The notes: generated by a model from the letters alone, not told the origin. A stretch of DNA of 64,000 nt from Candidatus Amarobacter glycogenicus (GCA_016719395.1 JADJZF010000002.1:333173-397172), one strand, 5' to 3'; counted from the stretch's first letter, positions 33,442 to 42,507 are shown. Translations and numbers: made by a program.

Positions 33442-36400
33442 ACTCTCTGACGCCGAAGCACGTGCACTTATCATCAGCGCAACCGGGGAGACCCTCTTCG
33501 TCGAAGCGGGTGCCGGGACCGGCAAGACCACCGCGCTCGTTTCGCGCATTCTCGCCCTCGTCGAGGATGGGATCCCCGTCTCCCAGGTTGCGGCCATCAC
33601 CTTCACAGAAAAGGCAGCGGCCGAACTCGCCGACCGCGTCCGCGAACAGCTTGAAGCGGCCAGCAAGGATCCCGCCCGCTCCGCGAGCCGCGAACACTAT
33701 TCGCAAGCTCTCGACGAACTCGATGGCGCCGCTCTCCAGACACTGCACAGTTTCGCGATGCGGATTCTCTCGCTCTATCCCCTCGAAGCCGGGTTGCCGC
33801 CGCGGATCTCCCTCCGCGACGACGTCCAGGCCACCGTCGCCTTCCGCGACCGCTGGTCCAGGTTCCGCGATGAGCTGCTCGAATCGCCTGGCCTCCAACG
33901 CCCACTCCTCATCGGTCTCACGATCGGGCTCCGCCTGAGAGACCTGCAGGAAGTTGCCGGAATCTTCAATGAAAACTGGGAGCGTATCGCGAAAATCGAC
34001 CTCCCCGCAGTCGCTGAGCCCCGGCTTGAGCCGTCCCGCATCCTGGACCCGCTCGACGAGGTCGCCGCTGCCCGCCGACCGGGCAAGACCGACGCGCTAA
34101 CCGGCAAGCTGGACTCCCTCGAGAGCTATCTCGACTTCCTGCGCGAGATAGCTGCCGCAAAGGCCGCCGCCGGCACCCCTGAAGCCCGCGAAAGGGCAGA
34201 GCTGGACTTGCTGCGCTTGCTCTCCCGGATGCCTGCGATAGCCTCCTCTTCGGCCGAGAACGGGGTCACTTCCCGGCTTGGCCAGGCTGCGAACTGGGAC
34301 GATGTCATACACATGCGGGAGCTCGTCGTCGAGGCCGAGGAAGCCCGGCTTGCGATGCTCGAGGGAGCCCGGAGCTGGGTCCTCGGCTGCGTCCTCCCCC
34401 ACGTCCGCGAGTTCGTCATCGCGTCCGCCGGGGAGCGCCGCAACGCCGGCGAGCTCGAGTTCCATGACCTGCTCGTCCTTGCTCGCGACTTGCTTCGCGA
34501 TGACCCTGCCGTGCGCGCCGCCCTCCATCGGCGCTACACCCGCATCCTCATCGATGAGTTCCAGGACACGGACCCGATCCAGGTCGAGCTGGCCGCCTTC
34601 CTCGCCAGCGACGATCCCTCGGCCGCGAGCTGGGATGCCATCACGGCACACCCCGGCCGTCTCTTCTTCGTCGGGGATCCGAAGCAGTCCATCTACCGGT
34701 TTCGCCGGGCCGATATCGCCCTCTTCAAGCGCGCACGGGGGGCCTTCTCCGCTCGCCACGTAGCCCTCCGAAAGAACTTCCGCTGCCGTCCCGCGATCAT
34801 CCGGTGGGTAAACGAGGCCTGTGGTGAGCTCTTCCGCGGTTCCGCCTCGGGCCACGACGCTCTCCAGGCTGACTGGATTGCTCTCGAACCGGGCCGTGCC
34901 GAAGGTAAGCTCCCGGCCGTCGATCTGCTCGGTGAAGCCGTGCCGACGGGCGGCCAGACGAAGACAAGCGCTGCGGATGTCCGCAAGAAGGAAGCGGAGG
35001 CCATCGTCGCCACCGTCATCGACGCGGTCCAGGAGAATTGGCTCGCCCGCGACTGCGGGACGGGCACGATCACCCGCTACTCCGATATCGCCATCCTCCT
35101 CCCGACCAGCACGAACTCCCCCGCGATCGAACGCGCGCTGGCCGATGCCGGGATCCCCACGCGCATCGAAAGCCGTTCGCTCCTGTTCGCGGCCCAGGAA
35201 ATCCGCGATCTCACCAACATCCTCGCCGCCATCGATGACCCCACCGACGATGTCGCGATTGTCGCCTCGCTGCGGTCCCCGGCTTTCGGCGTCCAGGATG
35301 GCGAACTGCTCGCCCATGTGAACGCCGGCGGCCGGTGGGACTACCTGGGTCGCGTGCCAGAAGGATCGCCGGCGCCGCTCCGCGAGGCGATGGAGGCACT
35401 CTCGGCGTTCCACGCTGCGCGCTGGTCGGTCAGCATCGGAGCCCTCGTCGAAAGCGTCATCGCTGGCCGCAAGCTGCTCGAACTCTCGGTCGCCAGCCCG
35501 CGTCCCCGCGAAGCGTGGCGCCGCCTTCGCTTTGTCGCCGAACAGGCCCGTTCGTTGGGCCAATCCGGGACCGTCGCATCGCTCCGCCAGTTCGTCCAGT
35601 GGCTTCGCACCCAGGCCGAAGAGCGCACCCTCATCGCCGAGGCCGTTGCGAACGAACCGGACGACGACGCCGTTAAGTTGCTCACCGTCCACGCCGCCAA
35701 GGGACTCGAGTTCCCTATCGTCATCCTCGCCGGTCTCGGCGTGGAGCGGACATTCATCCAGCCTCGGGTCGCCTGGCGGACCGCGGACTCCGGTAACGAG
35801 TCTGTCGCCGTCCGCATCGGTGTCCAGGGGTCCTACTTCCAGACGCCCGGCTACGATGACTACTCCGAGGCGGAGAAAACGCAGAGCTGGCTGGAACGGG
35901 ATCGGCTCTTCTACGTCGCCGCCACCCGCGCGAAGGAACGCCTGGTAGTCAGCCTCTACCACGCCGCGAAAACGGATCATCCCAGGCGCCACGCCGGCCG
36001 CAGCTGCGCCGTCGCCGAGTGCCTGTACGCCCTTCGGGAACAGTTTCCGGACTGGTCATCCTACAGCCGCGGGCTGGGGATCGGCCCCGGCGAGGCGGCG
36101 GCGGCCGGGCCTGAACAGACTCGGGAGGACCGCGACGCATGGATCGCGGAACGCGCCGGGCGCATCGAGCGGCTCGGGCTGGCACGCGTCCTTGCCGCTA
36201 CCACCATCGCTCACGGCGAGCCCCCTTCGTCCACCGAAGTCGAGCCCGAACCGCACGTCGAAGACCAGCCATGGAAGAAGGGCCGCGCCGGGACCTCCGT
36301 CGGCCGCGCCGTCCACGCCGTCCTCCAAACGCTCGACCTCGCAACCGGATCCGGCCTGGCGGAGATCGCGCGCACCCAGGCGGTTGCCGAGGGCGTGGCA

Positions 36401-36814
36401 GACGAGGCCGATCGGATCGCCCGGCTCGTCGAGAGCTGCCGCACCTCTCCAGCGGTCCGCCAGGCCCTCACCGGTCGCCACTGGCGGGAGCTTTACGTCG
36501 GGGCACCGATCGAGGAGACGTTGGTCGAAGGGTTCATCGACCTCCTCTACGAGACCCCGGCCGGGCTCGTAGTGGTCGATTACAAGACGGATTCGGTGCG
36601 CAGCGAGGCACAGGTCACGGAGGCCATGGCTCGTTACCGCCTTCAGGGAGCGGCATATGCCGTTGTCCTCGAAGCTGCCCTCGGACGTCCCGTCGCTCGT
36701 TGCGTCTTCGTCTTCGCCGAACCCCACATGGAGAGGGATGTGGATAACCTGCAGACGGCCATGGTTGAGGTGCGCGCCGAAATCCAGCGACGGCTCACTC
36801 CAGCGGGAAGATGA
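33434..36814 (+). CDS. addA: AddA-like UvrD-family helicase-nuclease
   Basis: 1126 residues. Start ATG 33434 overlaps the addB stop and gives LFVEAGAGTGKTTALVSR (Walker A, residue about 25). Helicase motifs follow: AAITFTEKAAAELADRVRE (Ia), RILIDEFQDTDPIQVEL (II), FFVGDPKQSIYRFRRAD (III), KLLTVHAAKGLEFPIVILAG (V) and LFYVAATRAKERLVVSL (VI). The C-terminal nuclease shows GFIDLLYE and LVVVDYKTDSV (PD-(D/E)xK). A complete AddA-type enzyme for double-strand-break resection with AddB. The last 20 bases overlap the opposite FAD-oxidase gene. Confidence 0.92.
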   Translation: MPELSDAEARALIISATGETLFVEAGAGTGKTTALVSRILALVEDGIPVSQVAAITFTEKAAAELADRVREQLEAASKDPARSASREHYSQALDELDGAALQTLHSFAMRILSLYPLEAGLPPRISLRDDVQATVAFRDRWSRFRDELLESPGLQRPLLIGLTIGLRLRDLQEVAGIFNENWERIAKIDLPAVAEPRLEPSRILDPLDEVAAARRPGKTDALTGKLDSLESYLDFLREIAAAKAAAGTPEARERAELDLLRLLSRMPAIASSSAENGVTSRLGQAANWDDVIHMRELVVEAEEARLAMLEGARSWVLGCVLPHVREFVIASAGERRNAGELEFHDLLVLARDLLRDDPAVRAALHRRYTRILIDEFQDTDPIQVELAAFLASDDPSAASWDAITAHPGRLFFVGDPKQSIYRFRRADIALFKRARGAFSARHVALRKNFRCRPAIIRWVNEACGELFRGSASGHDALQADWIALEPGRAEGKLPAVDLLGEAVPTGGQTKTSAADVRKKEAEAIVATVIDAVQENWLARDCGTGTITRYSDIAILLPTSTNSPAIERALADAGIPTRIESRSLLFAAQEIRDLTNILAAIDDPTDDVAIVASLRSPAFGVQDGELLAHVNAGGRWDYLGRVPEGSPAPLREAMEALSAFHAARWSVSIGALVESVIAGRKLLELSVASPRPREAWRRLRFVAEQARSLGQSGTVASLRQFVQWLRTQAEERTLIAEAVANEPDDDAVKLLTVHAAKGLEFPIVILAGLGVERTFIQPRVAWRTADSGNESVAVRIGVQGSYFQTPGYDDYSEAEKTQSWLERDRLFYVAATRAKERLVVSLYHAAKTDHPRRHAGRSCAVAECLYALREQFPDWSSYSRGLGIGPGEAAAAGPEQTREDRDAWIAERAGRIERLGLARVLAATTIAHGEPPSSTEVEPEPHVEDQPWKKGRAGTSVGRAVHAVLQTLDLATGSGLAEIARTQAVAEGVADEADRIARLVESCRTSPAVRQALTGRHWRELYVGAPIEETLVEGFIDLLYETPAGLVVVDYKTDSVRSEAQVTEAMARYRLQGAAYAVVLEAALGRPVARCVFVFAEPHMERDVDNLQTAMVEVRAEIQRRLTPAGR

Positions 36815-38159
36815 CTCCGGGGTTCAGCATCCCCCTGGGATCGAGCGCCTTCTTGATCGCGCGCATCGCCGCGAGATCCTCCGCTGACCGCGTCAGCCCG
36901 ATCCATGGCAGCTTCGCGATGCCCACTCCGTGCTCAGCGCTGATACTGCCGCCAAGTTCGGCAACGAGCCGGAACACGGCGTCGTCGGCGCGGTCGTCGT
37001 CGGGATCGAGCCCAAGGATGTTGACGTGGAGGTTCCCATCGCCCGCGTGCCCGAAGAGGATCGGCCGTGCCCCGGCTACCGCAGCTGCGATGGTTCCGCG
37101 CACGCGCGCCTCGAACTCCGCCAGACGCGCCAGCGGCAGTGTGACATCCAGCTTGTGGGGGATGCCCTCGGCGTTGATCGCCTCGGTGTGCCGTTCGCGG
37201 TATGCCCACAGTCGGGCTCGCCCGGCCGCATCGCTCGCCATCGCCGAATTCTCGACGGCCGCGCATCCGCCGAGCACTTCGGCGAGTTCCGCCGATTCGT
37301 CCCTCCTCCCGGCGCACTCCACCAGGACGTAACAGCCCGGGTGCGTCGCGAACGGCAGCCCCATCCCGGCGTGCCGGCACACCAGCTCTACGCCCTCCGG
37401 GAAGAACGCTTCGGCGGCCTCCAGCGAAGGCAACTCGCCCCGGACTGCCGCCACCACCTCGAGCGCCCCGGCGAGCTCCCGTACACCGAGCAGCGCCACG
37501 GTTCGCCGCTCGAGTTGCGGCACGAGCCTGACCCGCACTGCCGTCAGGATGGCGAGCGTCCCTTCGCTCCCGGCCAACAGCTGCCCGAGGTCGTATCCGG
37601 TGTTGTCTTTCACAAGCCCCGGCATCCGTCGCACGATGCCGCCATCGGCAAGCACCGCCTCGAAGCCGAGCACCTGCCGCCGCATCGCCCCGTAGCGAAT
37701 CACCCGGATGCCGCCCGCGTTGGTCGCCACCATCCCGCCGATTGTGGCGCTGTCGCGTGATGCCAGGTCCACCCCGAATGCCCAGCCCCCTTCGCGGATG
37801 TGCTGCTGAAGCGACGAGAGCGTCACACCTGCCCCGGCCGTCACTTCGCCGGAGACCGTGTCGAAGTCACCGATGGTTGCCAGCCGCCGCAGAGAGAGGA
37901 CGACTTCGCCGCCGCGGGGCACGCTGCCCCCGACAAGCCCGGTGTTCCCGCCCTGCGGGACGACTGCCGCCCCGGCCGCCGCGCAGGCACGGACCACGCG
38001 GCTGACTTCCTCCGTCGAACCGGGCCGCACCACGCACAGCGCCCGGCCCTGGTAGCGCCGGGTCCAGTCGGTCTCATAACTGGCGCGCAGGTCCGGGTCG
38101 GTGAGCACATGGGCGTCACCGGCGATGGCGCGCAGTTCGTTCAACAGGGCCGCAGTCAC
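36795..38159 (-). CDS. FAD-linked oxidase (GlcD/D-lactate dehydrogenase type)
   Basis: 454 residues from GTG 38159. Oxidises 2-hydroxy acids such as glycolate or D-lactate. Visible: VVPQGGNTGLVGGSVPRGG (FAD PP-loop), SRDSATIGGMVATNAGG, LVKDNTGYDLGQLLAGSEGT, the C-terminal PILFGHAGDGNLHVN (metal-binding His) and SISAEHGVGIAKL. The longer open frame upstream is antisense to plsX-side sequence and is not family-like. No iron-sulfur subunit is next to it, so it is a single-subunit type. It lies 26 bases after plsX on the same strand. Confidence 0.88.
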   Translation of the reverse strand: MTAALLNELRAIAGDAHVLTDPDLRASYETDWTRRYQGRALCVVRPGSTEEVSRVVRACAAAGAAVVPQGGNTGLVGGSVPRGGEVVLSLRRLATIGDFDTVSGEVTAGAGVTLSSLQQHIREGGWAFGVDLASRDSATIGGMVATNAGGIRVIRYGAMRRQVLGFEAVLADGGIVRRMPGLVKDNTGYDLGQLLAGSEGTLAILTAVRVRLVPQLERRTVALLGVRELAGALEVVAAVRGELPSLEAAEAFFPEGVELVCRHAGMGLPFATHPGCYVLVECAGRRDESAELAEVLGGCAAVENSAMASDAAGRARLWAYRERHTEAINAEGIPHKLDVTLPLARLAEFEARVRGTIAAAVAGARPILFGHAGDGNLHVNILGLDPDDDRADDAVFRLVAELGGSISAEHGVGIAKLPWIGLTRSAEDLAAMRAIKKALDPRGMLNPGVIFPLE

Positions 38160-38185
38160 GCTCCCGAGTCTACCGTCCGTGCCGG

Positions 38186-39232
38186 TCAGTCGTCGCCATC
38201 GTCCGTGGCGTCTCCGCTGCCGACCTTCGTGGTCTTCGCCGGGATCTCCTTCGCGATCCCCCGCAGCGTGTCGACGACCTTGTTGTCGACCGCGTCCCGG
38301 GCGGCCCTGATCGCGCTGAACACGGCCCGCGCGTTGGAGCGCCCATGCCCGATGACGACGATCCCCTCGACACCGACCAGCTGGGCGCCGCCGTACTCCG
38401 CGTAGTCCAGCCGGCGCTTCACCTTTCGCAGTTCTGACATCAAGATCAGGCCGGCCGCGCGGTTCCACGGCGTCAACTCCACCGCCTTCCGGATTTCGCC
38501 GAGCAGCAACTCTGCCATCCCTTCGGCCGTCTTCAGGACCACGTTCCCCGTGAATCCGTCCATTACCGCCACGTCGCAGACACCCCTCGTCAGGTCCTTG
38601 CCCTCGACGTTGCCCATGAAGTTCAGGCGGCTGGCGCGCAGCGCCTGGTTCACCTCGACCGTCAGCTGGTTGCCTTTCGAGTCCTCTTCGCCGATCGAGA
38701 GCAGCCCAACCTTGGGGTTCTGCACTTTGAACATCCGCTCCATGTACGCCGCACCCATGTAGGCGAACTGCAGCAGGTGGATCGGCCGGCAGTCGGCGTT
38801 CGCGCCCACGTCGAGCAACATCGTGAGCCGGCCCTCTCCGGTCGGAAAAATGGTTGCCAGCGCCGGTCGCCCGATTCCCTTGATCCTCCCCAGGGTGAGC
38901 ATCGCCGCCGCCATGCTCGCGCCCGTGTTCCCCGCCGTGACGAAAGCGTCTGCCTGGCCGCTCTTGACCATCCGCATGCCAACGTTGATCGAGCTCTCGG
39001 GCTTGTTCTTGACGGCCTCCGTCGGGTGTTCATCCATCTCGATGACGTCCGCCGCATCGATGATCTTGAGGTTCTTCGCCTGGGCGCCTTCGAGTTCCGC
39101 CTCGATCGCCGCTTTCCGGCCGACAAGGATCAGGTCCACGCCGAGTCCGCCTGCCGCCATCAGCGCGCCCGCCACGATCTCGCCGGGAGCGTTATCGCCG
39201 CCCATGGCATCAACCACAATTCGAGCGGTCAT
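38186..39232 (-). CDS. plsX: Phosphate acyltransferase
   Basis: 348 residues. Makes acyl-phosphate from acyl-ACP for phospholipid synthesis. Features: RIVVDAMGGDNAPGEIVAGA (N-terminal signature), DAFVTAGNTGASMAAA, TMLLDVGANADCRP and CDVAVMDGFTGNVVLKTAEG. It ends in an acidic tail (SGDATDDGDD). Its start overlaps the methyltransferase stop by 4 bases (translation coupling). Usually paired with fabH or rpmF; here the neighbours are a methyltransferase and an FAD oxidase. Confidence 0.93.
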   Translation of the reverse strand: MTARIVVDAMGGDNAPGEIVAGALMAAGGLGVDLILVGRKAAIEAELEGAQAKNLKIIDAADVIEMDEHPTEAVKNKPESSINVGMRMVKSGQADAFVTAGNTGASMAAAMLTLGRIKGIGRPALATIFPTGEGRLTMLLDVGANADCRPIHLLQFAYMGAAYMERMFKVQNPKVGLLSIGEEDSKGNQLTVEVNQALRASRLNFMGNVEGKDLTRGVCDVAVMDGFTGNVVLKTAEGMAELLLGEIRKAVELTPWNRAAGLILMSELRKVKRRLDYAEYGGAQLVGVEGIVVIGHGRSNARAVFSAIRAARDAVDNKVVDTLRGIAKEIPAKTTKVGSGDATDDGDD

Positions 39233-39996
39233 CCGTCACTCCTGCGTGCAATCACGATCATCCGTTCGCTGTTGTTCGTTAACGGCCCCAGGTCATAGTC
39301 ACCGTAGACATCAGCCAGCACCAGCCCGGACCGCGCCAGCAAGTACTCCAGCTCGAAGCGGTGCACGTATCGGAGTTCGTGCTCGCCGATCTGCCGCCGG
39401 ACCAGCCCGTCCGAGCCAATCGTTTCGTAGGTGACGCGCAGGTGGCGGGTTTGCAGAGCCAGGTCGTCTTCGTGCAGGTGGTAGCAATCGAACACTCGGC
39501 CGTCTTCCGTCTCGCCCGAAAACACCAGCATCTGCTGTCCGTTCGTGTCCGGGTCGAGCCCGGCGGCCGGACCGGGAAGGTCGATCGCCAGGGCGCCGTT
39601 GAAGACAAGCGTCTCGCCCAGTGTCCGCAACAACGACACCTGTTCTTCGCCGTCCTGGCAGTACAGGAACACGTCAAGCGGGATGAGGACGAGGCCGTAC
39701 CCCTCGCGTTGCAATGCCAGCTCGGTCGCCCGCCCTTCGATGAAGGACACCTCCAGCGCGTCCGCCTCGGCCTTCGCCCTCGCGATGGCCAGCATCGCCG
39801 CCGATGGGTCGATCCCCGTGACTTCGTGCCCATTCCGGGCCAGCTCCAGCGCGATTCGCCCCGTGCCGCAACCAACCTCGAGCACAGGCTGGTCGGTCCT
39901 CCCTGCGAACGAAAGCCAGAGGCCGGTGTCTTCTCGGAAGTCGCCGTGAATTGCGTCGTAGAAAGCCGCGTCGGCGGCGTACGGATCGTCGGACAT
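39229..39996 (-). CDS. Class I SAM-dependent methyltransferase
   Basis: 255 residues from ATG 39996 (MSDDPYAADAAFYD). Rossmann methyltransferase: VLEVGCGTGRIALELAR (motif I), VTGIDPSAAMLAIARAKA (motif II acidic loop) and GYGLVLIPLDVFLY (motif IV), then ALAIDLPGPA. The earlier in-frame start at 40077 would overlap the small upstream peptide region and is not family-like. Small-molecule methylation is likely; the substrate is unknown. Overlaps plsX by 4 bases. Confidence 0.8.
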   Translation of the reverse strand: MSDDPYAADAAFYDAIHGDFREDTGLWLSFAGRTDQPVLEVGCGTGRIALELARNGHEVTGIDPSAAMLAIARAKAEADALEVSFIEGRATELALQREGYGLVLIPLDVFLYCQDGEEQVSLLRTLGETLVFNGALAIDLPGPAAGLDPDTNGQQMLVFSGETEDGRVFDCYHLHEDDLALQTRHLRVTYETIGSDGLVRRQIGEHELRYVHRFELEYLLARSGLVLADVYGDYDLGPLTNNSERMIVIARRSDG

Positions 39997-40054
39997 TGAA
40001 GGATTGTGCGGACACCCTGTGGAACGCGCCACCGCCCGCCGATACCTCGGAGTA

Positions 40055-40126
40055 ATGAAGCAGATGTTGTTCGGCATCGCGCTCGTGATTGCCTACTTCA
40101 CGCTGCCCGGCTGCGCCGGCGTCTAG
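40055..40126 (+). CDS. 23-residue hydrophobic peptide
   Basis: ATG 40055 to TAG 40124-40126: MKQMLFGIALVIAYFTLPG then CAGV. One membrane helix after a Lys, ending in a lipobox-like LPGC. GGAG lies 2 bases before the ATG, too close to be ideal. It is in a 138-base gap between two minus-strand genes. It could be a tiny lipoprotein/membrane peptide or chance; shared hydrophobicity and a coherent Lys-helix-lipobox order favour a real product. Confidence 0.35.
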   Translation: MKQMLFGIALVIAYFTLPGCAGV

Positions 40127-40134
40127 CAGGGCCC

Positions 40135-40494
40135 TTACCAGCTTCCCGAGACGCTCCGGATCAGCACGTCGCCCGGCGCCAGGTCCCCGGTGCTGCCCGC
40201 CGGCAGCTCCAGCACACCTTTTGCGCCCCTCCCCCCGAAGGCAAGCCCTACCCACGGCTTCACCCGCCGCGCCACCTTCGTTACCTTGCCGTCGCGGTCG
40301 TAGAAAACCGCGTCGATCGCGAACCGCATGAACATCATGTGGATCGAGCCGCACGGGTTGATGTCGAGGCCTTCGCCTGGCGCAAGCCGTGCCGCGAGCA
40401 TCAGCCCACGGAACCGCGCCCAGGGCGAGTTGGCCCGGCGCAGATTGGTCGCGAGCGCCGCCCCGGTACGTTCACAGGTGATCTGTTCGGTCAT
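40135..40494 (-). CDS. DUF192 family protein
   Basis: 119 residues. DUF192 signature: ARFRGLMLAARLAPGEGLDI, CGSIHMMFMRFAIDAVFYDR, VTKVARRVKPWVG and GVLELPAGSTGD. Such proteins are small beta-barrels of unknown role, often exported; here no signal peptide is present. ATG start 14 bases from the overlapping inverted repeats upstream, which it shares with the acyl-CoA dehydrogenase on the other strand. Confidence 0.82.
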   Translation of the reverse strand: MTEQITCERTGAALATNLRRANSPWARFRGLMLAARLAPGEGLDINPCGSIHMMFMRFAIDAVFYDRDGKVTKVARRVKPWVGLAFGGRGAKGVLELPAGSTGDLAPGDVLIRSVSGSW

Positions 40495-40514
40495 CGTCTG
40501 GATAGTCGGCTGAA

Positions 40515-40563
40515 AGGCTCCGCTCCGACAACCGGCCGATCGCAGCGGAGCCTCTGCGATCGG
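40515..40563. promoter_or_regulatory. Two interlocking perfect inverted repeats between DUF192 and acyl-CoA dehydrogenase
   Basis: Stem 1 AGGCTCCGCT (40515-40524) with AGCGGAGCCT (40544-40553). Stem 2 CCGATCGCAG (40536-40545) with CTGCGATCGG (40554-40563). Each is 10 of 10. They share two bases and are interlocked, so as RNA they are alternatives or form a pseudoknot; as DNA, repeat 2 is a plausible dimeric-repressor operator. Directly after lies a short repeat, TCCCTGCAT, at 40571 and 40590. Confidence 0.55.
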
Positions 40564-40596
40564 AGTAGTCTCCCTGCATACACTGGAGGTCCCTGC

Positions 40597-41781
40597 ATGG
40601 AATTTCGCGATTCGCCCGAAGAGGCCGCTTTCAGGTCCCAGGTCCGCAGCTTCATTAGCTCCAAGTTCCCCTCTGCCCTGAAGGGCGTATCTGCTTTCGA
40701 ACAGCCCGACGACCCCGAAATCGTCGAAGCCATGAAAGGCTGGCGCACGGCCGTCGGCAAGCAAGGCTGGACTGCGCCCCACTGGCCCAAGGAGTACGGC
40801 GGCGCCGGCATGTCCGTCGTCGAGCAGTTCGTCTACAGCGAAGAAATGGCGATGGCCCGCGCCCCCCAGACTGGCGGCTCGGGCGTCCAAATGCTCGGCC
40901 CCGTCCTCATCCGCTACGGCACCGAAGAACAGCAGCGCGAACATCTCCCCCGCATCACTTCCGGCGAGGTCCAGTGGTGCCAGGGCTACAGCGAGCCCGG
41001 CTCCGGTTCCGACCTCGCCTCGCTCCAGACGCGCGCCATCCGCGACGGCGACGACTACGTCATCAACGGCCAGAAGATCTGGACCTCCGGCGCCCACCGC
41101 GCCGATTGGATGTTCCTCCTCGCCCGTACCGACCCGAATGCCCCGAAGCACCGAGGGATCTCCATGCTCCTCATGGACATGAAGAGCCCCGGCATCTCTG
41201 TCCAGCCTCTCATCACGCTGGCCGGCGACCATGTCTTCAACCAGGAATTCTTCGACAACGTCCGTGTGCCCGCCAAGAACATCGTCGGCGAAGAAAACCG
41301 CGGTTGGTACGTCGGTGCTGCTCTCCTGGACTTTGAGCGCAGCAATATCGCCGGCGCCATCGGCCATGGCCACTTCGTGGACGACATCGTCACCATGGTG
41401 AAGTCGGCCCCCGCCGGCGCCGGGCTCGCTCACCGCCTCAAGCGCGTCCGTAACGAACTCGCCGACCGCGCCGTCGAAGCCCAGATCGCCCGCCTCATCT
41501 CCTACCGCCTCATCAGCATCCAGAAGCGCGGCGGCGTCCCGAACTATGAAGCCTCCATGAGCAAGAACTACGGCGCCGAACTGGGTCAGCGCATCGCGTC
41601 GACTGGCATGCACCTGCTCGGCATGATCGGCGCCGTCCACCACGACTCGCCGATGGCCATCATGAAGGGGCGCATCACCCACGCCTACATGAGCTCGGTC
41701 GCCAGCACCATCGCGGCAGGCACCAGCGAGGTGAACCGGAACGTCATCGCGACGCGCGGCCTCGGCCTTCCGCGCAGTTAG
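40597..41781 (+). CDS. Acyl-CoA dehydrogenase
   Basis: 394 residues. ATG 40597 with TGGAGG 8 bases upstream; a longer open frame to 40006 is not family-like. FAD-dependent first step of beta-oxidation. Motifs: WPKEYGGAGMSVVEQFVYSE, CQGYSEPGSGSDLASLQTRA (substrate/FAD loop), VINGQKIWTSGAHRADWMF, FDNVRVPAKNIVG and IAAGTSEVNRNVIATRGLGL (C-terminal FAD segment). The catalytic base is expected near the last segment (not assigned). It resembles the short/branched, CaiA or FadE-like group used for sterol or branched acids. Followed by a strong terminator. Confidence 0.92.
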   Translation: MEFRDSPEEAAFRSQVRSFISSKFPSALKGVSAFEQPDDPEIVEAMKGWRTAVGKQGWTAPHWPKEYGGAGMSVVEQFVYSEEMAMARAPQTGGSGVQMLGPVLIRYGTEEQQREHLPRITSGEVQWCQGYSEPGSGSDLASLQTRAIRDGDDYVINGQKIWTSGAHRADWMFLLARTDPNAPKHRGISMLLMDMKSPGISVQPLITLAGDHVFNQEFFDNVRVPAKNIVGEENRGWYVGAALLDFERSNIAGAIGHGHFVDDIVTMVKSAPAGAGLAHRLKRVRNELADRAVEAQIARLISYRLISIQKRGGVPNYEASMSKNYGAELGQRIASTGMHLLGMIGAVHHDSPMAIMKGRITHAYMSSVASTIAAGTSEVNRNVIATRGLGLPRS

Positions 41782-41797
41782 TTGCCCAGGACTGTCC

Positions 41798-41828
41798 CCG
41801 GCCCTTCTCCTCTTGAGAGAAGGGCCGG
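41798..41828. terminator. Bidirectional terminator
   Basis: Perfect 12-bp stem CCGGCCCTTCTC / GAGAAGGGCCGG with loop CTCTTGA, between the convergent acyl-CoA dehydrogenase (+) and regulator (-) genes. Confidence 0.8.
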
Positions 41829-41840
41829 GAGGTGTGAGAG

Positions 41841-42479
41841 TCACCCCGAGGCCAACTCGTAGACCGATGCCATGCCTTCCAGGATCTGGTCGGCGAGCTC
41901 GAGCGTGCTTTCGACTGCCTCGACAGCTTCGTCCGTCGAGAGCCCCGCTTCGATGGCAATTTGCGATGCCGTCTCTTCCAGTGAACGCCGCATGGAGTTA
42001 AACGTCGCCACCGCGGCCGTCAGCCCGACCTTCTCGCTCACCAGCGAACGTCCGTACTCGCGGCCAATCGTCCGCGCGTCCTCGGTGAACCGTTCCTTCT
42101 TCGAATCGCTCGCGATGTAGCGCGCGAACAGGTCCACCACCTGCCGCCCGAGCAGTCGCAGGCGGTCGATCGCCTCCGGGCTCATCGTGCTGAAGTGGTC
42201 GAGGCTGTGGCCCTGGCGGCCGCGCGTGATGCGCCGTTTCACACGCGCCAGCGCAAGGTCGCTGATCCGATCGGTATCGCGCGCCGCTGCAGCCACGCCC
42301 GCATTCGCCACGATCGCGAGCAGGTCCTCCTCCAGGATGCGGCGGTGGCCGCCGTGCGTGCGGTACGAGCGGATCTCGCCAACATCCGCCCACCGGCGGA
42401 TCGTCGACTCTGAGACTCCGAGTTGCGCGCTCGCCGCCCCAAGGGTCAGCCAGTTCTGGCGGACAGGTTCACCAGGCAC
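41841..42479 (-). CDS. MerR/excisionase-type HTH regulator with helical bundle domain
   Basis: 212 residues, GTG start with AGGGGGG 8 bases upstream and a TATAAT box about 29 bases ahead. N-terminal winged HTH of the MerR type: TLGAASAQLGVSESTIRRWA and VGEIRSYRTHGGHRRI. The rest is all-helical: SPEAIDRLRLLGRQVVDLFA and EDARTIGREYGRSLVSEK, ending ELADQILEGMASVYE; this looks like a sensor or RsbT/globin-like bundle. It converges on the acyl-CoA dehydrogenase and may control it or the nearby catabolic genes; that link is inferred from position only. Confidence 0.75.
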   Translation of the reverse strand: MPGEPVRQNWLTLGAASAQLGVSESTIRRWADVGEIRSYRTHGGHRRILEEDLLAIVANAGVAAAARDTDRISDLALARVKRRITRGRQGHSLDHFSTMSPEAIDRLRLLGRQVVDLFARYIASDSKKERFTEDARTIGREYGRSLVSEKVGLTAAVATFNSMRRSLEETASQIAIEAGLSTDEAVEAVESTLELADQILEGMASVYELASG

Positions 42480-42507
42480 TTATCAAACCCCCCTAAAGTT
42501 GGTCAGG

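Noticed and set aside
34097..35992. 631-codon minus-strand frame inside addA
   Set aside because: Shadow of the helicase gene; all motifs belong to the plus strand.
40006..40596. N-terminal extension of the acyl-CoA dehydrogenase
   Set aside because: The ATG at 40597 has a good ribosome site and starts the family; upstream codons are antisense to DUF192.
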